Source: Streptomyces antimicrobicus | Lineage (GTDB): Bacteria > Actinomycetota > Actinomycetes > Streptomycetales > Streptomycetaceae | NCBI RefSeq assembly: GCF_020532625.1 | Contig: NZ_JAJAUY010000065.1 | Location: 1 to 32,916, forward strand | Length of the DNA: 32,916 nucleotides | Direction: 5' to 3' | Part shown: piece after piece, positions 7,450-15,515 of the stretch | How the letters are laid out: each line of letters begins with the position of its first letter | Numbering within the stretch: the first letter of the stretch is position 1 | Notes under the pieces: model-generated | Database searches by the model: none | Seen by the model: the letters and a program-made list of their open reading frames with translations, nothing else | What the model was told of the DNA's origin: nothing | Translations under genes and position numbers: made by a program

Positions 7450-9056
7450 ACCTGCTCCCCAGGCGCGGCGTTTCACGTGAAACATCCACCCGCTCCAGGC
7501 CGTGGTCCCTGCGCACCCGCCTCGTCGTGACCTCGGTCGCGCTGATCGCGGTGGTGGGGGCGGTGATCGGCACGGTCACCACCCTGGCCCTGCGCTCCTA
7601 CCTCGTCGGACAGCTCGACCAGCAGCTGCGCACCGCCGTGGAACTGGCCTGCGTGCCGGGCCGGGAGCGGCTCGTGGGCAAGGCCGAGATCCCGGTGCCC
7701 GGCGGCTCTCCCGGCACGCCGGGAGGCAAGCGCTGCGCCACTCCCAAGCGCGTCGACTTCGTCCTGGCCCCCGGCACCCCGATCGGCGCGGTCTCCGCGC
7801 TGCTCGACACGGAGGGCGGCATCCGTGACGGCGCCTTCAGCGAGCGCGCCGACCCGCCGGAGTACGGGCGGATCCAGCCGCTCGACGACCGCCAGAGCCG
7901 GGTGCTGGCCGCCGCGGCGGCCACGTCCCGTGGCGGTGGGTCCACCGTCGTGGACCTGCCCGGCCGCGGCTCGTACCTGGTGCGCACCGCGCCCACCGGC
8001 GGCTTCACCCTGGGCTTCCCGCTCGCCGGGGTGCACTCCACCGTCACCACCCTGATCGCGGTCGAGGTCTGCGTCACCCTGGCCGGACTGATCGCCGCCT
8101 CGCTGGCCGGCCAGGCGCTGGTCGGGGTGGCGCTGCGTCCGCTGCGCCGGGTCGCCGCCACCGCCACCCGCGTCTCCGAGCTGCCGCTGCACAGCGGCGA
8201 GCCGGCCCTGCACGAGCGCGTGCCCGACACGGAGGCCGATCCGCGGACCGAGGTCGGCCAGGTGGGCGCCGCCCTGAACAGGATGCTCGGCCATGTCTCC
8301 TCCGCGCTCACCGCACGGCAGCAGAGCGAGACCCGGGTGCGGCAGTTCGTCGCGGACGCCAGCCACGAACTGCGCACGCCCCTGGCCTCCATCCGCGGGT
8401 ACGCCGAACTGACCCGACGCGGCCGTGAGGAGGCCGGCCCCGACACCCGGCACGCGCTCGGCCGGATCGAGGCCGAGGCGACCCGGATGACGGGCCTGGT
8501 GGAGGACTTGCTGCTGCTGGCCCGGCTGGACGCGGGCCGCCCGCTGTCCTGGCAGGACACCGACGTGGCCCCGCTGGTCGTGGACGCCGTCAGTGACGCC
8601 CGCGCGGCCGGACCCGGCCACCACTGGCGCCTGGAACTGCCCGACGGGCCCGCCCCGTCGGAGGTCCGCGCCGATCCGGCCCGCCTCCAGCAGGTGCTGA
8701 TCAACCTGCTCGCCAACGCCCGGACCCACACCCCGGCGGGCACCACCGTCACCGCCCGGGTCCGGACCGCGCCCGGCCACGTACGCGTCGAGATCGAGGA
8801 CGACGGCCCCGGCATCCCGCCGGACCTGCTCCCGCACGTCTTCGAACGCTTCGCCCGCGGTGACGCCTCCCGCTCCCGCACCGCCGGATCGACCGGTCTG
8901 GGCCTGGCCATCGTCCAGGCCGTCGTCACCGCGCACGGCGGCCGGGTCGGCGTACGGAGCGTGCCGGGCAGGACGTGCTTCGCGGTGGAACTCCCCTGCC
9001 GCGCCCCCGCGGCGGAGCACTCACAGGCGGGGCACAGCCGGACCACACAGCCGTGA
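7446..9056 (+). CDS. Sensor histidine kinase partner of the OmpR-family regulator
   Basis: A 536-aa membrane kinase. Transmembrane segments lie at about 26-48 and 199-224 and flank an extracytoplasmic sensor of about 150 residues with two cysteines, C69 (ELACV) and C97 (GKRCATP). A HAMP domain follows, then the H-box 'DASHELRTPLASIRGYAELTRR' (H307), the N-box 'LINLLANARTHT', 'DDGPGIP' and 'STGLGLAIV'. All key kinase residues are present. The GTG at 7446 is chosen because it overlaps the regulator stop codon by 4 nt; longer in-frame readings would run through the regulator gene. The parS sequence falls within codons 9-13. Paired cysteines in the sensor could form a redox-responsive disulfide, as has been proposed for the Streptomyces CutS kinase; this is inference. 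Confidence 0.92.
   Translation: MNLLPRRGVSRETSTRSRPWSLRTRLVVTSVALIAVVGAVIGTVTTLALRSYLVGQLDQQLRTAVELACVPGRERLVGKAEIPVPGGSPGTPGGKRCATPKRVDFVLAPGTPIGAVSALLDTEGGIRDGAFSERADPPEYGRIQPLDDRQSRVLAAAAATSRGGGSTVVDLPGRGSYLVRTAPTGGFTLGFPLAGVHSTVTTLIAVEVCVTLAGLIAASLAGQALVGVALRPLRRVAATATRVSELPLHSGEPALHERVPDTEADPRTEVGQVGAALNRMLGHVSSALTARQQSETRVRQFVADASHELRTPLASIRGYAELTRRGREEAGPDTRHALGRIEAEATRMTGLVEDLLLLARLDAGRPLSWQDTDVAPLVVDAVSDARAAGPGHHWRLELPDGPAPSEVRADPARLQQVLINLLANARTHTPAGTTVTARVRTAPGHVRVEIEDDGPGIPPDLLPHVFERFARGDASRSRTAGSTGLGLAIVQAVVTAHGGRVGVRSVPGRTCFAVELPCRAPAAEHSQAGHSRTTQP
7470..7483. other. parS: parS chromosome-segregation site (ParB-binding)
   Basis: The 14-bp perfect palindrome GTTTCACGTGAAAC equals the Streptomyces parS consensus as I know it. 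It lies inside the coding sequence, at codons 9-13 of the histidine kinase, and is the only copy I found in the window. Streptomyces chromosomes carry many parS sites clustered around oriC, which fits a core location. Confidence 0.88.
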
Positions 9057-9081
9057 CAGCCCGCCCGGCGAGGGTCGGACC

Positions 9082-10359
9082 ATGCCGACCGACACCTCTC
9101 CGGGGGCCCTCCCGGCACGCACCCCGCTCGACGTGCGGAGCACCGGCACGTCCGGCGTGCCCGTGCTCGACGTGGTGGTCCCCGTCCACGACGAGGAGAA
9201 GGACCTCGGGCCCTGCGTGCACCGCCTGCACGAGCACCTGAGCCGCACCTTCCCCTACCCGTTCCGCATCACCGTCGCCGACAACGCCAGCGCCGACCGG
9301 ACCGCCGAGATCGCGGCCTCGCTGGCCGCCACCCTGCCGGGCGTCCGCAGCGTCCGGCTGGAGCAGAAGGGCCGTGGTCGGGCCCTGCGGACCGTGTGGT
9401 CCGGATCCGAGGCGCCCGTCCTGGCCTACATGGACGTCGACCTCTCCACCGACCTCAACGCGCTGCTGCCGCTGGTCGCCCCGCTGATCTCCGGGCACTC
9501 CGACCTTGCGATCGGCACCCGGCTCGCCCGCTCGTCCCGGGTGGTGCGCGGGGCCAAGCGGGAGTTCGTCTCGCGCGCCTACAACCTGCTGCTGCGTTCC
9601 TCGCTGGCCGCCCGGTTCAGCGACGCCCAGTGCGGCTTCAAAGCCATCCGCCGCGAGGTCGCCCAGCGGCTGCTGCCGCTGGTGGAGGACTCCGGCTGGT
9701 TCTTCGACACCGAGCTGCTGGTGCTGGCCGAGCGGGCGGGTCTGCGCATCCACGAGGTCCCCGTGGACTGGGTGGACGACCCGCACTCCACCGTCCACAT
9801 CGCGCGCACGGCCGTCGAGGACCTCAAGGGCATGTGGCGGGTGGGGCGGGCGCTGGCCGCCGGGGCGCTGCCCCTGGACCGGCTGGCCCGGCCGTTCGGC
9901 GACGACCCGCGCGACCGGAACCTCCCAGGGGTGCCCCGGGGTCTGGCCCGGCAGCTGCTGGGCTTCTGCGCCGTCGGGGTGCTCTCCACGCTGTGCTACC
10001 TCGGCCTGTACTCCCTCTTCCGGCTCGGTGCCGGCGCGCAGACCGCGAACGCCGCCGCCCTGCTGCTGTCCGCGCTCGCCAACACGGCCGCCAACCGGCG
10101 GCTCACCTTCGGCGTCCGCGGCCGGGAGCGGGCCCTGCGCCACCAGGCCCAGGGCCTGCTGGTCTTCGCCATCGGGCTGGCGCTGACCGCCGGGTCGCTG
10201 GCGGCCCTGGACGCGGCCGGCACGAACCCGGCCCGCGCCACCGAACTGGCCGTGCTGATCACCGCCAACCTCGCCGCGACCGTCCTGCGCTTCCTGCTCT
10301 TCCGCGCCTGGGTCTTCCCCGACCGCGCGGCCACCCACCCGAAGGACACCACCCGATGA
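9082..10359 (+). CDS. GT2 polyprenyl-phosphate sugar synthase fused to GtrA-like membrane domain
   Basis: A 425-aa protein. The N-terminal GT2 domain (about 25-260) resembles dolichol-phosphate mannose synthase: 'VVVPVHDEEKDL', 'ADNASADRT', the DxD motif in 'YMDVDLSTD' (D118/D120), 'AIGTRLARSS' and 'SDAQCGFKAIRR'. The C-terminal part (about 295-425) is a four-helix GtrA-like membrane domain ('FCAVGVLSTLCYLGLYSLFR', 'NTAANRRLTFG', 'VLRFLLFRAWVF'). The family role is to charge a polyprenyl phosphate with a sugar from a nucleotide donor and help move it across the membrane. The ATG at 9082 has a GAGGG-type SD; its stop overlaps the next gene (ATGA). The sugar cannot be assigned from sequence. 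Confidence 0.87.
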   Translation: MPTDTSPGALPARTPLDVRSTGTSGVPVLDVVVPVHDEEKDLGPCVHRLHEHLSRTFPYPFRITVADNASADRTAEIAASLAATLPGVRSVRLEQKGRGRALRTVWSGSEAPVLAYMDVDLSTDLNALLPLVAPLISGHSDLAIGTRLARSSRVVRGAKREFVSRAYNLLLRSSLAARFSDAQCGFKAIRREVAQRLLPLVEDSGWFFDTELLVLAERAGLRIHEVPVDWVDDPHSTVHIARTAVEDLKGMWRVGRALAAGALPLDRLARPFGDDPRDRNLPGVPRGLARQLLGFCAVGVLSTLCYLGLYSLFRLGAGAQTANAAALLLSALANTAANRRLTFGVRGRERALRHQAQGLLVFAIGLALTAGSLAALDAAGTNPARATELAVLITANLAATVLRFLLFRAWVFPDRAATHPKDTTR

Positions 10360-12491
10360 CCACGGCCGTACCCGCCGTCCCCCTCGCCCCACCCCAGCCG
10401 GCACGCACCGCGGCGGCCGCCGCCCGGCCCCGCTGGGAGCGGCCCGCCTTCACCGTCCTGCTGCTGGGCACCGCGGTGCTGCTGCTGTGGAACCTCAACG
10501 CCTCCGGCTACGCCAACTCCTTCTACTCGGCGGCCGTCCAGGCGGGCAGCGAGAGCTGGAAGGCCTTCTTCTTCGGCTCGTCCGACGCCGGCAACTCCAT
10601 CACCGTCGACAAGCCCCCGGCCGCGCTGTGGCCGATGGCGCTGTCCGTGCGGCTGTTCGGGCTCGGCTCCTGGCAGATCCTGGTCCCGCAGGCACTGATG
10701 GGTGTGGCGACCACCGCGGTGCTGTACGCCGCCGTGCGACGGCAGTTCGGGCCCGCGGCCGCGCTGCTCAGCGGGACCGTCCTGGCGCTCACCCCGGTCT
10801 TCACGCTGATGTTCCGCTTCAACAATCCCGACGCGCTGCTGACCCTGCTGCTGACGGTCACCGTGTACTGCGTGCTGCGCGCCCTGGACGGTGCCCGGAC
10901 CGGCTGGCTGGTGGGTGCGGGGGTGGCCATCGGGTTCGCGTTCTTGACCAAGACCCTCCAGGCCTTCGTGATCCTGCCGCCGCTCGCCCTGCTCCACGCC
11001 GTCTGCGCGCCGACCCGGCTGCGGCGCCGGCTGGGCCAGCTGCTGCTGGCCGGGCTCGCGGCGGTGCTGGCCGGCGGCTGGTGGGTGGCGGTCGTCGAAC
11101 TGTGGCCCGCGGCCTCCCGGCCGTACATCGGCGGTTCGCAGACCAACTCCTTCCTGGAGCTGACCCTCGGCTACAACGGCCTGGGCCGGATCAACGGCAA
11201 CGAGACCGGCAGCGTGGGCGGCGGCTCCCGGCCCGGAGGGGGCGGACCCGGCTGGGGCGAGACGGGCGTCGACCGGCTGTTCTCGGCGACGACGGGCGGG
11301 CAGATCTCCTGGCTGCTGCCCGCCGCGCTGGTCCTGCTGGCGGCCGGCATCGTCATCACGTGGCGGGCGAGGCGGGCCACCGACTCGCTGGAGGGCATGG
11401 CCCGGGCCGCGTTCCTGGCGTGGGGCGGGGGCCTGCTGATCACCATGGCGGTGTTCAGCTTCATGCAGGGCATCTTCCACGAGTACTACACCGTGGCGCT
11501 GGCCCCGTTCGTGGCCGCGCTGGTCGGCATGGGGGTGGCCGTGCTGTGGGAGGAACGGCACAGCCTGCCCGCCGCGCTCACCCTCGCGGGCACGCTCGCC
11601 CTGACCGCCGTGTGGTCGTACGTCCTGCTCGGCCGGTCCGCCGGGTACCTGCCGTGGCTGCGCCGGGCCGTGCTGGTGGCCGGTCTGGTGGCCGCGGCCG
11701 GGCTGCTCGTGGGCGGGCGGTTGGGCCGGGGCTTCGCCCTGATGACCGCCGCCGTGGGGCTGGTCGCGGCGTTGGCGGGCCCGTTCGCGTACAGCCTGAC
11801 CACCGTGCGCACCGGCCACACGGGGTCCATCCCGACGGCCGGGCCGGCGGTGGCAGGCGGCATGGCCGGCCGCGTCGTCCGGGGCCTGCCCGGCGGCCCG
11901 GACGGCCCGGGCGGCCCGGAGGGCCCGACCGGTTTCCAGGTCCCGCCGAACGCCCAGGTCCCGCCGAACGCCCAGGTCCCACCACCGCCGAACGGCTGGT
12001 TCCAGGGACCGCCGAACGGCCGGGCCCCGGGCCGGGCACAGAGCCCGGGCGAGGGCCGCAGCCCCAGCCAGGACCAGGCCCAGGGCCGGCGCCAGGGTCC
12101 CGGCGGCCCGGGCGGGCTGCTGGACGGAGCCCGGGTCGGCGCCGAGGTGAAGAAGGCGCTCCTGGCCGACGCGGACCGCTACACCTGGGTCGCGGCGGCG
12201 GTCGGGGCCCAGAACGCGGCGAGCTACCAACTCGCCACCCAGCGCCCGGTCATGCCGATCGGCGGATTCAACGGCAGCGACCCCTCGCCCACCCTGGAGC
12301 AGTTCCAGCAGTACGTGCGGGACGGGCGGATCCACTACGTCGTCGCGGGCGGCGGCGGAGCCGGTGGCACGCGCGGCGGCGGCCCCGGCGGACGGACCAG
12401 CGAGGCCGTGATGACCTGGGTCCAGGAGCACTGCGCCGAGGTCACGATCGGCGGGGTCAGGATGTACGACCTGACCACCCTCAAGGCCTGA
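10356..12491 (+). CDS. GT39-type (GT-C) membrane glycosyltransferase, YkcB-like
   Basis: A 711-aa polytopic protein with roughly 11-12 hydrophobic segments in the first 490 residues. Motifs 'NLNASGYANSFYSAAVQAGS' and 'SITVDKPPAALWPMALSVRLFG' mark the first extracytoplasmic loop of GT39/ArnT-like enzymes of the Bacillus YkcB type. After the last helix comes a Gly/Pro/Gln-rich linker (about 510-590) containing a QVPPNA repeat. A C-terminal globular domain follows (about 595-711, 'YTWVAAAVGAQNAASYQLATQRPVMPIGGFNG'), as in YkcA/YkcB-like proteins. The start ATG overlaps the GT2 stop codon by 4 nt, so the pair is translationally coupled. It is inferred to transfer the lipid-linked sugar made by the GT2 partner onto an external acceptor, perhaps a wall polymer or protein. 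Confidence 0.86.
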   Translation: MTTAVPAVPLAPPQPARTAAAAARPRWERPAFTVLLLGTAVLLLWNLNASGYANSFYSAAVQAGSESWKAFFFGSSDAGNSITVDKPPAALWPMALSVRLFGLGSWQILVPQALMGVATTAVLYAAVRRQFGPAAALLSGTVLALTPVFTLMFRFNNPDALLTLLLTVTVYCVLRALDGARTGWLVGAGVAIGFAFLTKTLQAFVILPPLALLHAVCAPTRLRRRLGQLLLAGLAAVLAGGWWVAVVELWPAASRPYIGGSQTNSFLELTLGYNGLGRINGNETGSVGGGSRPGGGGPGWGETGVDRLFSATTGGQISWLLPAALVLLAAGIVITWRARRATDSLEGMARAAFLAWGGGLLITMAVFSFMQGIFHEYYTVALAPFVAALVGMGVAVLWEERHSLPAALTLAGTLALTAVWSYVLLGRSAGYLPWLRRAVLVAGLVAAAGLLVGGRLGRGFALMTAAVGLVAALAGPFAYSLTTVRTGHTGSIPTAGPAVAGGMAGRVVRGLPGGPDGPGGPEGPTGFQVPPNAQVPPNAQVPPPPNGWFQGPPNGRAPGRAQSPGEGRSPSQDQAQGRRQGPGGPGGLLDGARVGAEVKKALLADADRYTWVAAAVGAQNAASYQLATQRPVMPIGGFNGSDPSPTLEQFQQYVRDGRIHYVVAGGGGAGGTRGGGPGGRTSEAVMTWVQEHCAEVTIGGVRMYDLTTLKA
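11937..11996. repeat. 18-bp tandem repeat inside the GT39 gene
   Basis: Two exact copies of CAGGTCCCGCCGAACGCC (11937-11954 and 11955-11972) and a third, expanded copy encode repeated QVPPNA in the extracytoplasmic linker. Copy number probably varies between strains. Confidence 0.85.
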
Positions 12492-12590
12492 TCCGGCCCC
12501 GATCCCCCCGCAACTGCCAGAGGCACCCCCTAGCATCGAGCAGGGCGGACCGGGCATACCGGGCCGATCCGTCGGGCGAGGAGGTGCCTC

Positions 12591-13232
12591 ATGGCGAGTG
12601 CGGGCGGGTCCGTGCGCACCAGTGTGTGGCTGACGGCCAGATCCGCCCCCACGACCCGGCGGCGCGGTGAGGCGCCCTCGGGGCTGGACCGGGAGCGGAT
12701 CACCACCGCCGCGGTCCGGCTGCTGGACACCGACGGGCTGGCGCGGTTCTCCATGCGCCGGCTGGCGTCCGGCCTGGGCGTCACCGCCATGTCCCTGTAC
12801 TGGTACGTGGACACCAAGCACGACCTGCTGGAGTTCGCCCTCGACCGGGCCCTGGGCGAACTGGACCTGCCCACCGGTGCGGTGGCCGCCGGATGGGCGG
12901 CCCGCCTGCGGGCGCTGGCCCGCGGCTACCGGCGGCTGCTCGCCGAGCACGCCTGGGTCGCCCCGCTGGCCGCCGAGTACCCCAACATCGGTCCGCACGC
13001 CCGGGCCTTCGACGCCGCTCTGCACCGGCTGCTGGACGCCACCGGCCTGACGGACACCGGCCGGACCGGCGCGCACCTCGCCGTCACCCAGTTCCTGCAC
13101 GGGTGCGGCGGGGGCGGCGCCGTCCGGCGGGCGCCCGACGCCGACTTCGGCCTGGCGCTCGACGTCCTGATCGCGGGCATCCAGGCCCACGCCCGGCTCC
13201 AGGCCCACGCCGCCCCACCCGCCGTGCCGTAG
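12591..13232 (+). CDS. TetR-family transcriptional regulator
   Basis: A 213-aa regulator. The N-terminal HTH (about 33-82) reads 'ITTAAVRLLDTDGLARFSMRRLASGLGVTAMSLYWYVDTKHDLLEFALDRAL', typical of TetR proteins of the class with a TetR-type C-terminal ligand domain (about 95-205). The ATG at 12591 has GAGGAGG about 5 nt upstream. The ligand and targets are unknown. It converges on the MFS efflux gene (54-bp gap), so it does not share a promoter with it, and it lies 99 bp after the glycosyltransferase operon. No palindromic operator is obvious in that gap. Confidence 0.88.
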   Translation: MASAGGSVRTSVWLTARSAPTTRRRGEAPSGLDRERITTAAVRLLDTDGLARFSMRRLASGLGVTAMSLYWYVDTKHDLLEFALDRALGELDLPTGAVAAGWAARLRALARGYRRLLAEHAWVAPLAAEYPNIGPHARAFDAALHRLLDATGLTDTGRTGAHLAVTQFLHGCGGGGAVRRAPDADFGLALDVLIAGIQAHARLQAHAAPPAVP

Positions 13233-13286
13233 CACGCGCCGGCGCCGCAGAGGGCGGCAGCCGGCAGCGGCGGCCGGGCTCGCCCG

Positions 13287-14894
13287 TCAGCCCTCCGAGG
13301 ACGCCGTGGCCGCCCCCTCGGCCAGCGGCTGCGACTTCAGCGCGACCTCCTTGATGAACAGCACCAGCACCAGGCCGAGCAGCGCGAAGGGCGCGGCGTA
13401 GAGGAAGACGTCCCCGACGCCGTGGCCGTACGCGGACTCGATCACCTCGCGGATCGGCGCGGGCAGCTTGTCCAGGTCGGGGATGCCCCCGCCGCCGGTC
13501 CCGCCGTGCCCCATCGCGGCGGCCTTCGGGCCGAGCGCGGCCAGGCCGTCCTTGACGTACTCGGTGACCCGGTGGGCCATCACGGCGCCCAGCGCGGAGA
13601 CGCCCATCGCGCCGCCGAGGGACCGGAAGAAGGTGACGACCGAGCTGGCCGCGCCCAGGTCCTCCGGGGCCACCTGGTTCTGGGTGGCGAGGACCAGGTT
13701 CTGCATCATCATGCCGAGACCGAGGCCGGTGAGCGCCATGAAGACGGCGATGCGCCAGTACGGGGTGTCGTACCGCAGCGTGCCGAGCAGCCCGAGGCCC
13801 GCGGCCAGCAGCACACCGCCGGAGACCAGCCAGGCCTTCCACTTGCCGGTCCTGGTGATGATCTGGCCGGAGACGGTGGAGGAGACGAAGAGGCCGCCGA
13901 TCATCGGGATGGTCAGGACGCCGGACATGGTCGGCGACTCGTTCCGGGCCAGCTGGAAGAACTGGCTGAAGAACACCGTGCCGGAGAACATCGCGATGCC
14001 CACGAACAGCGAGGCCGCCGAGGCCAGGCTGATGGTGGTGTTGCGGAACAGCCGCAGCGGGATGATCGGGTCGCTCGCCCGGGACTCCACCAGCACGAAC
14101 AGCGCGCCGAGCAGCACCGCGCCGCCGGTCATCGCCCACGTCTGCCAGGAGATCCAGTCGAACGAGTCGCCGGCCTGGGTCACCCAGATCAGCAGCAGCG
14201 ACACGGCCGCGCTGATCAGGAAGGCGCCCAGCCAGTCCACCTTGACGTCCCGGCGCACCACGGGCAGCTTCAGCGTCCGCTGGAGCACGACCAGCGCGAT
14301 GACGGCGAACGGCACGCCGACGTAGAAGCACCAGCGCCAGCCGAGCCAGTCGGTGTCGGTGATGACGCCGCCGAGCAGCGGGCCGCCGACGGTGGCGACG
14401 GCGAAGACCGCGCCCAGGTAGCCGCTGTACCGGCCGCGCTCGCGCGGCGAGATCATCGCGGCCATCACGATCTGGGCGAGGGCGGACAGGCCGCCCACGC
14501 CGATGCCCTGGACCACGCGGCAGGCGATCAGCATGCCGGTGTTCTGGGACATGCCGGCGACCACCGATCCCAGGACGTAGATCACCAGGGACAGCTGGAC
14601 CAGCAGCTTCTTGCTGAAGAGGTCCGCCAGCTTGCCCCACAGCGGGGTCGCGGCGGTCATCGACAGCAGCGCGGCGGTGACCACCCACGTGTACGACGAC
14701 TGGGTGCCGCCGAGGTCGCTGATGATCTGCGGCAGTGCGTTGGAGACGATCGTGGAGGACAGGATCGCCACGAACATGCCGAGCATCAGCCCGGACAGCG
14801 CCTTCATGATCTGGGGATGTGTCATGGGGGCGCCGTCGGACGTGGTCGCCGACCGGCTGCCTCCCCGCACACCGGTGGGTGTGGTCGTAGCCAT
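13287..14894 (-). CDS. DHA2-family MFS drug efflux transporter (EmrB/QacA type)
   Basis: A 535-aa transporter with about 14 hydrophobic segments. It carries the DHA2 hallmarks: 'LSSTIVSNALPQII' in the first helix, 'WVVTAALLSMTAATPLWGKLADLFSKK' (motif A region), 'IACRVVQGIGVGGL' and 'FAVATVGGPLLGGVITDTDWLGWRWCFYVGVP' (antiporter motif C). The family exports hydrophobic or cationic drugs in exchange for protons. The start ATG lies 13 nt after the marR stop with a GAAGGAAA SD, so the two form an operon, and the pump is very likely repressed by that MarR. The Gly-rich stretch near residue 470 (GHGGTGGGG) is a periplasmic-side loop. Confidence 0.93.
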   Translation of the reverse strand: MATTTPTGVRGGSRSATTSDGAPMTHPQIMKALSGLMLGMFVAILSSTIVSNALPQIISDLGGTQSSYTWVVTAALLSMTAATPLWGKLADLFSKKLLVQLSLVIYVLGSVVAGMSQNTGMLIACRVVQGIGVGGLSALAQIVMAAMISPRERGRYSGYLGAVFAVATVGGPLLGGVITDTDWLGWRWCFYVGVPFAVIALVVLQRTLKLPVVRRDVKVDWLGAFLISAAVSLLLIWVTQAGDSFDWISWQTWAMTGGAVLLGALFVLVESRASDPIIPLRLFRNTTISLASAASLFVGIAMFSGTVFFSQFFQLARNESPTMSGVLTIPMIGGLFVSSTVSGQIITRTGKWKAWLVSGGVLLAAGLGLLGTLRYDTPYWRIAVFMALTGLGLGMMMQNLVLATQNQVAPEDLGAASSVVTFFRSLGGAMGVSALGAVMAHRVTEYVKDGLAALGPKAAAMGHGGTGGGGIPDLDKLPAPIREVIESAYGHGVGDVFLYAAPFALLGLVLVLFIKEVALKSQPLAEGAATASSEG

Positions 14895-14907
14895 GCGTTT
14901 CCTTCGG

Positions 14908-15366
14908 TCAGAAGCTGTTGGAGAAGCTCGTGCGGAGCCGGGCCAGCAAGGTGTTCAGCGCGGTGACGTCCTGCACCGGCCAGTCGGCCAGGGCGCGGGT
15001 GAGCGCGGCCGTGTGCCGGGCGCGGATCTCGGCCAGGACCGCCCGTCCCGCGGGGGTGAGCCGCAGGATCCGGCACCGGCCGTCGCCGGGGTCCGCGTCC
15101 CGCGCGATCCAGCCGCGCTCGGCCACATGGGTGACGTGGCGGCTGGTCACGGAGATGTCGACCGCCAGCAGCTCGGAGAGCCGGCTCAGCCGCATCTCGC
15201 CGTGCCGGTCGAGCACGGTGAGGACGGCCGCCGGGCCGGGCGGGCAGTGGGGCGGGAGGGTGCGGGCGAGGTCGCGCTTGACCGCGCCGATGCCGGTGAG
15301 CTGGCGGGCCAGCTCCTCGTAGTGCGCGGTCGCGGTCGTGGTCCTCGCCTGCGCGGTCCCCTGCAC
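14908..15366 (-). CDS. MarR-family regulator of the adjacent efflux gene
   Basis: A 152-aa MarR protein with winged helix at about 45-110 ('LTVLDRHGEMRLSRLSELLAVDISVTSRHVTHVAERGWIARDADPGDGR' followed by 'LRLTPAGRAVL'). The GTG at 15364-15366 has a strong SD (GGGGAGG). It is the first gene of a two-gene operon with the MFS pump. Inverted repeats immediately upstream are probable binding sites, so the standard MarR model of autorepression and pump repression relieved by ligand fits well. The ligand is unknown. Confidence 0.92.
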   Translation of the reverse strand: MQGTAQARTTTATAHYEELARQLTGIGAVKRDLARTLPPHCPPGPAAVLTVLDRHGEMRLSRLSELLAVDISVTSRHVTHVAERGWIARDADPGDGRCRILRLTPAGRAVLAEIRARHTAALTRALADWPVQDVTALNTLLARLRTSFSNSF

Positions 15367-15382
15367 GGCCCCTCCCCATCTT

Positions 15383-15417
15383 GTTGCTTAGAGCAACCAT
15401 AGAAGCGGATGGTTGCT
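15383..15417. promoter_or_regulatory. Overlapping palindromes, probable MarR operator
   Basis: GTTGCT-TAG-AGCAAC (15383-15397) is a perfect 15-bp palindrome. Its right arm also forms a wider inverted repeat, AGCAACCAT-N8-ATGGTTGCT (15392-15417). The three half sites lie 17-51 bp upstream of the marR start, where a bound MarR would block transcription. Confidence 0.7.
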
Positions 15418-15515
15418 ACAGGCAAACGAATCGGGGGGAAGGGGCGGTAAAGGAATCGGAAAACCCGATCGCGGACAAACCGCCCGCAGGGAGGCCGCCG
15501 GTGACGCCCGCCGGC

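Noticed and set aside
9996..13235. 1079-codon open frame on the minus strand opposite the glycosyltransferase and TetR genes
   Set aside because: Composition is Gly/Gln/Arg/His-rich without domain motifs, and it is antisense to genes with clear motifs. A shadow of codon bias.
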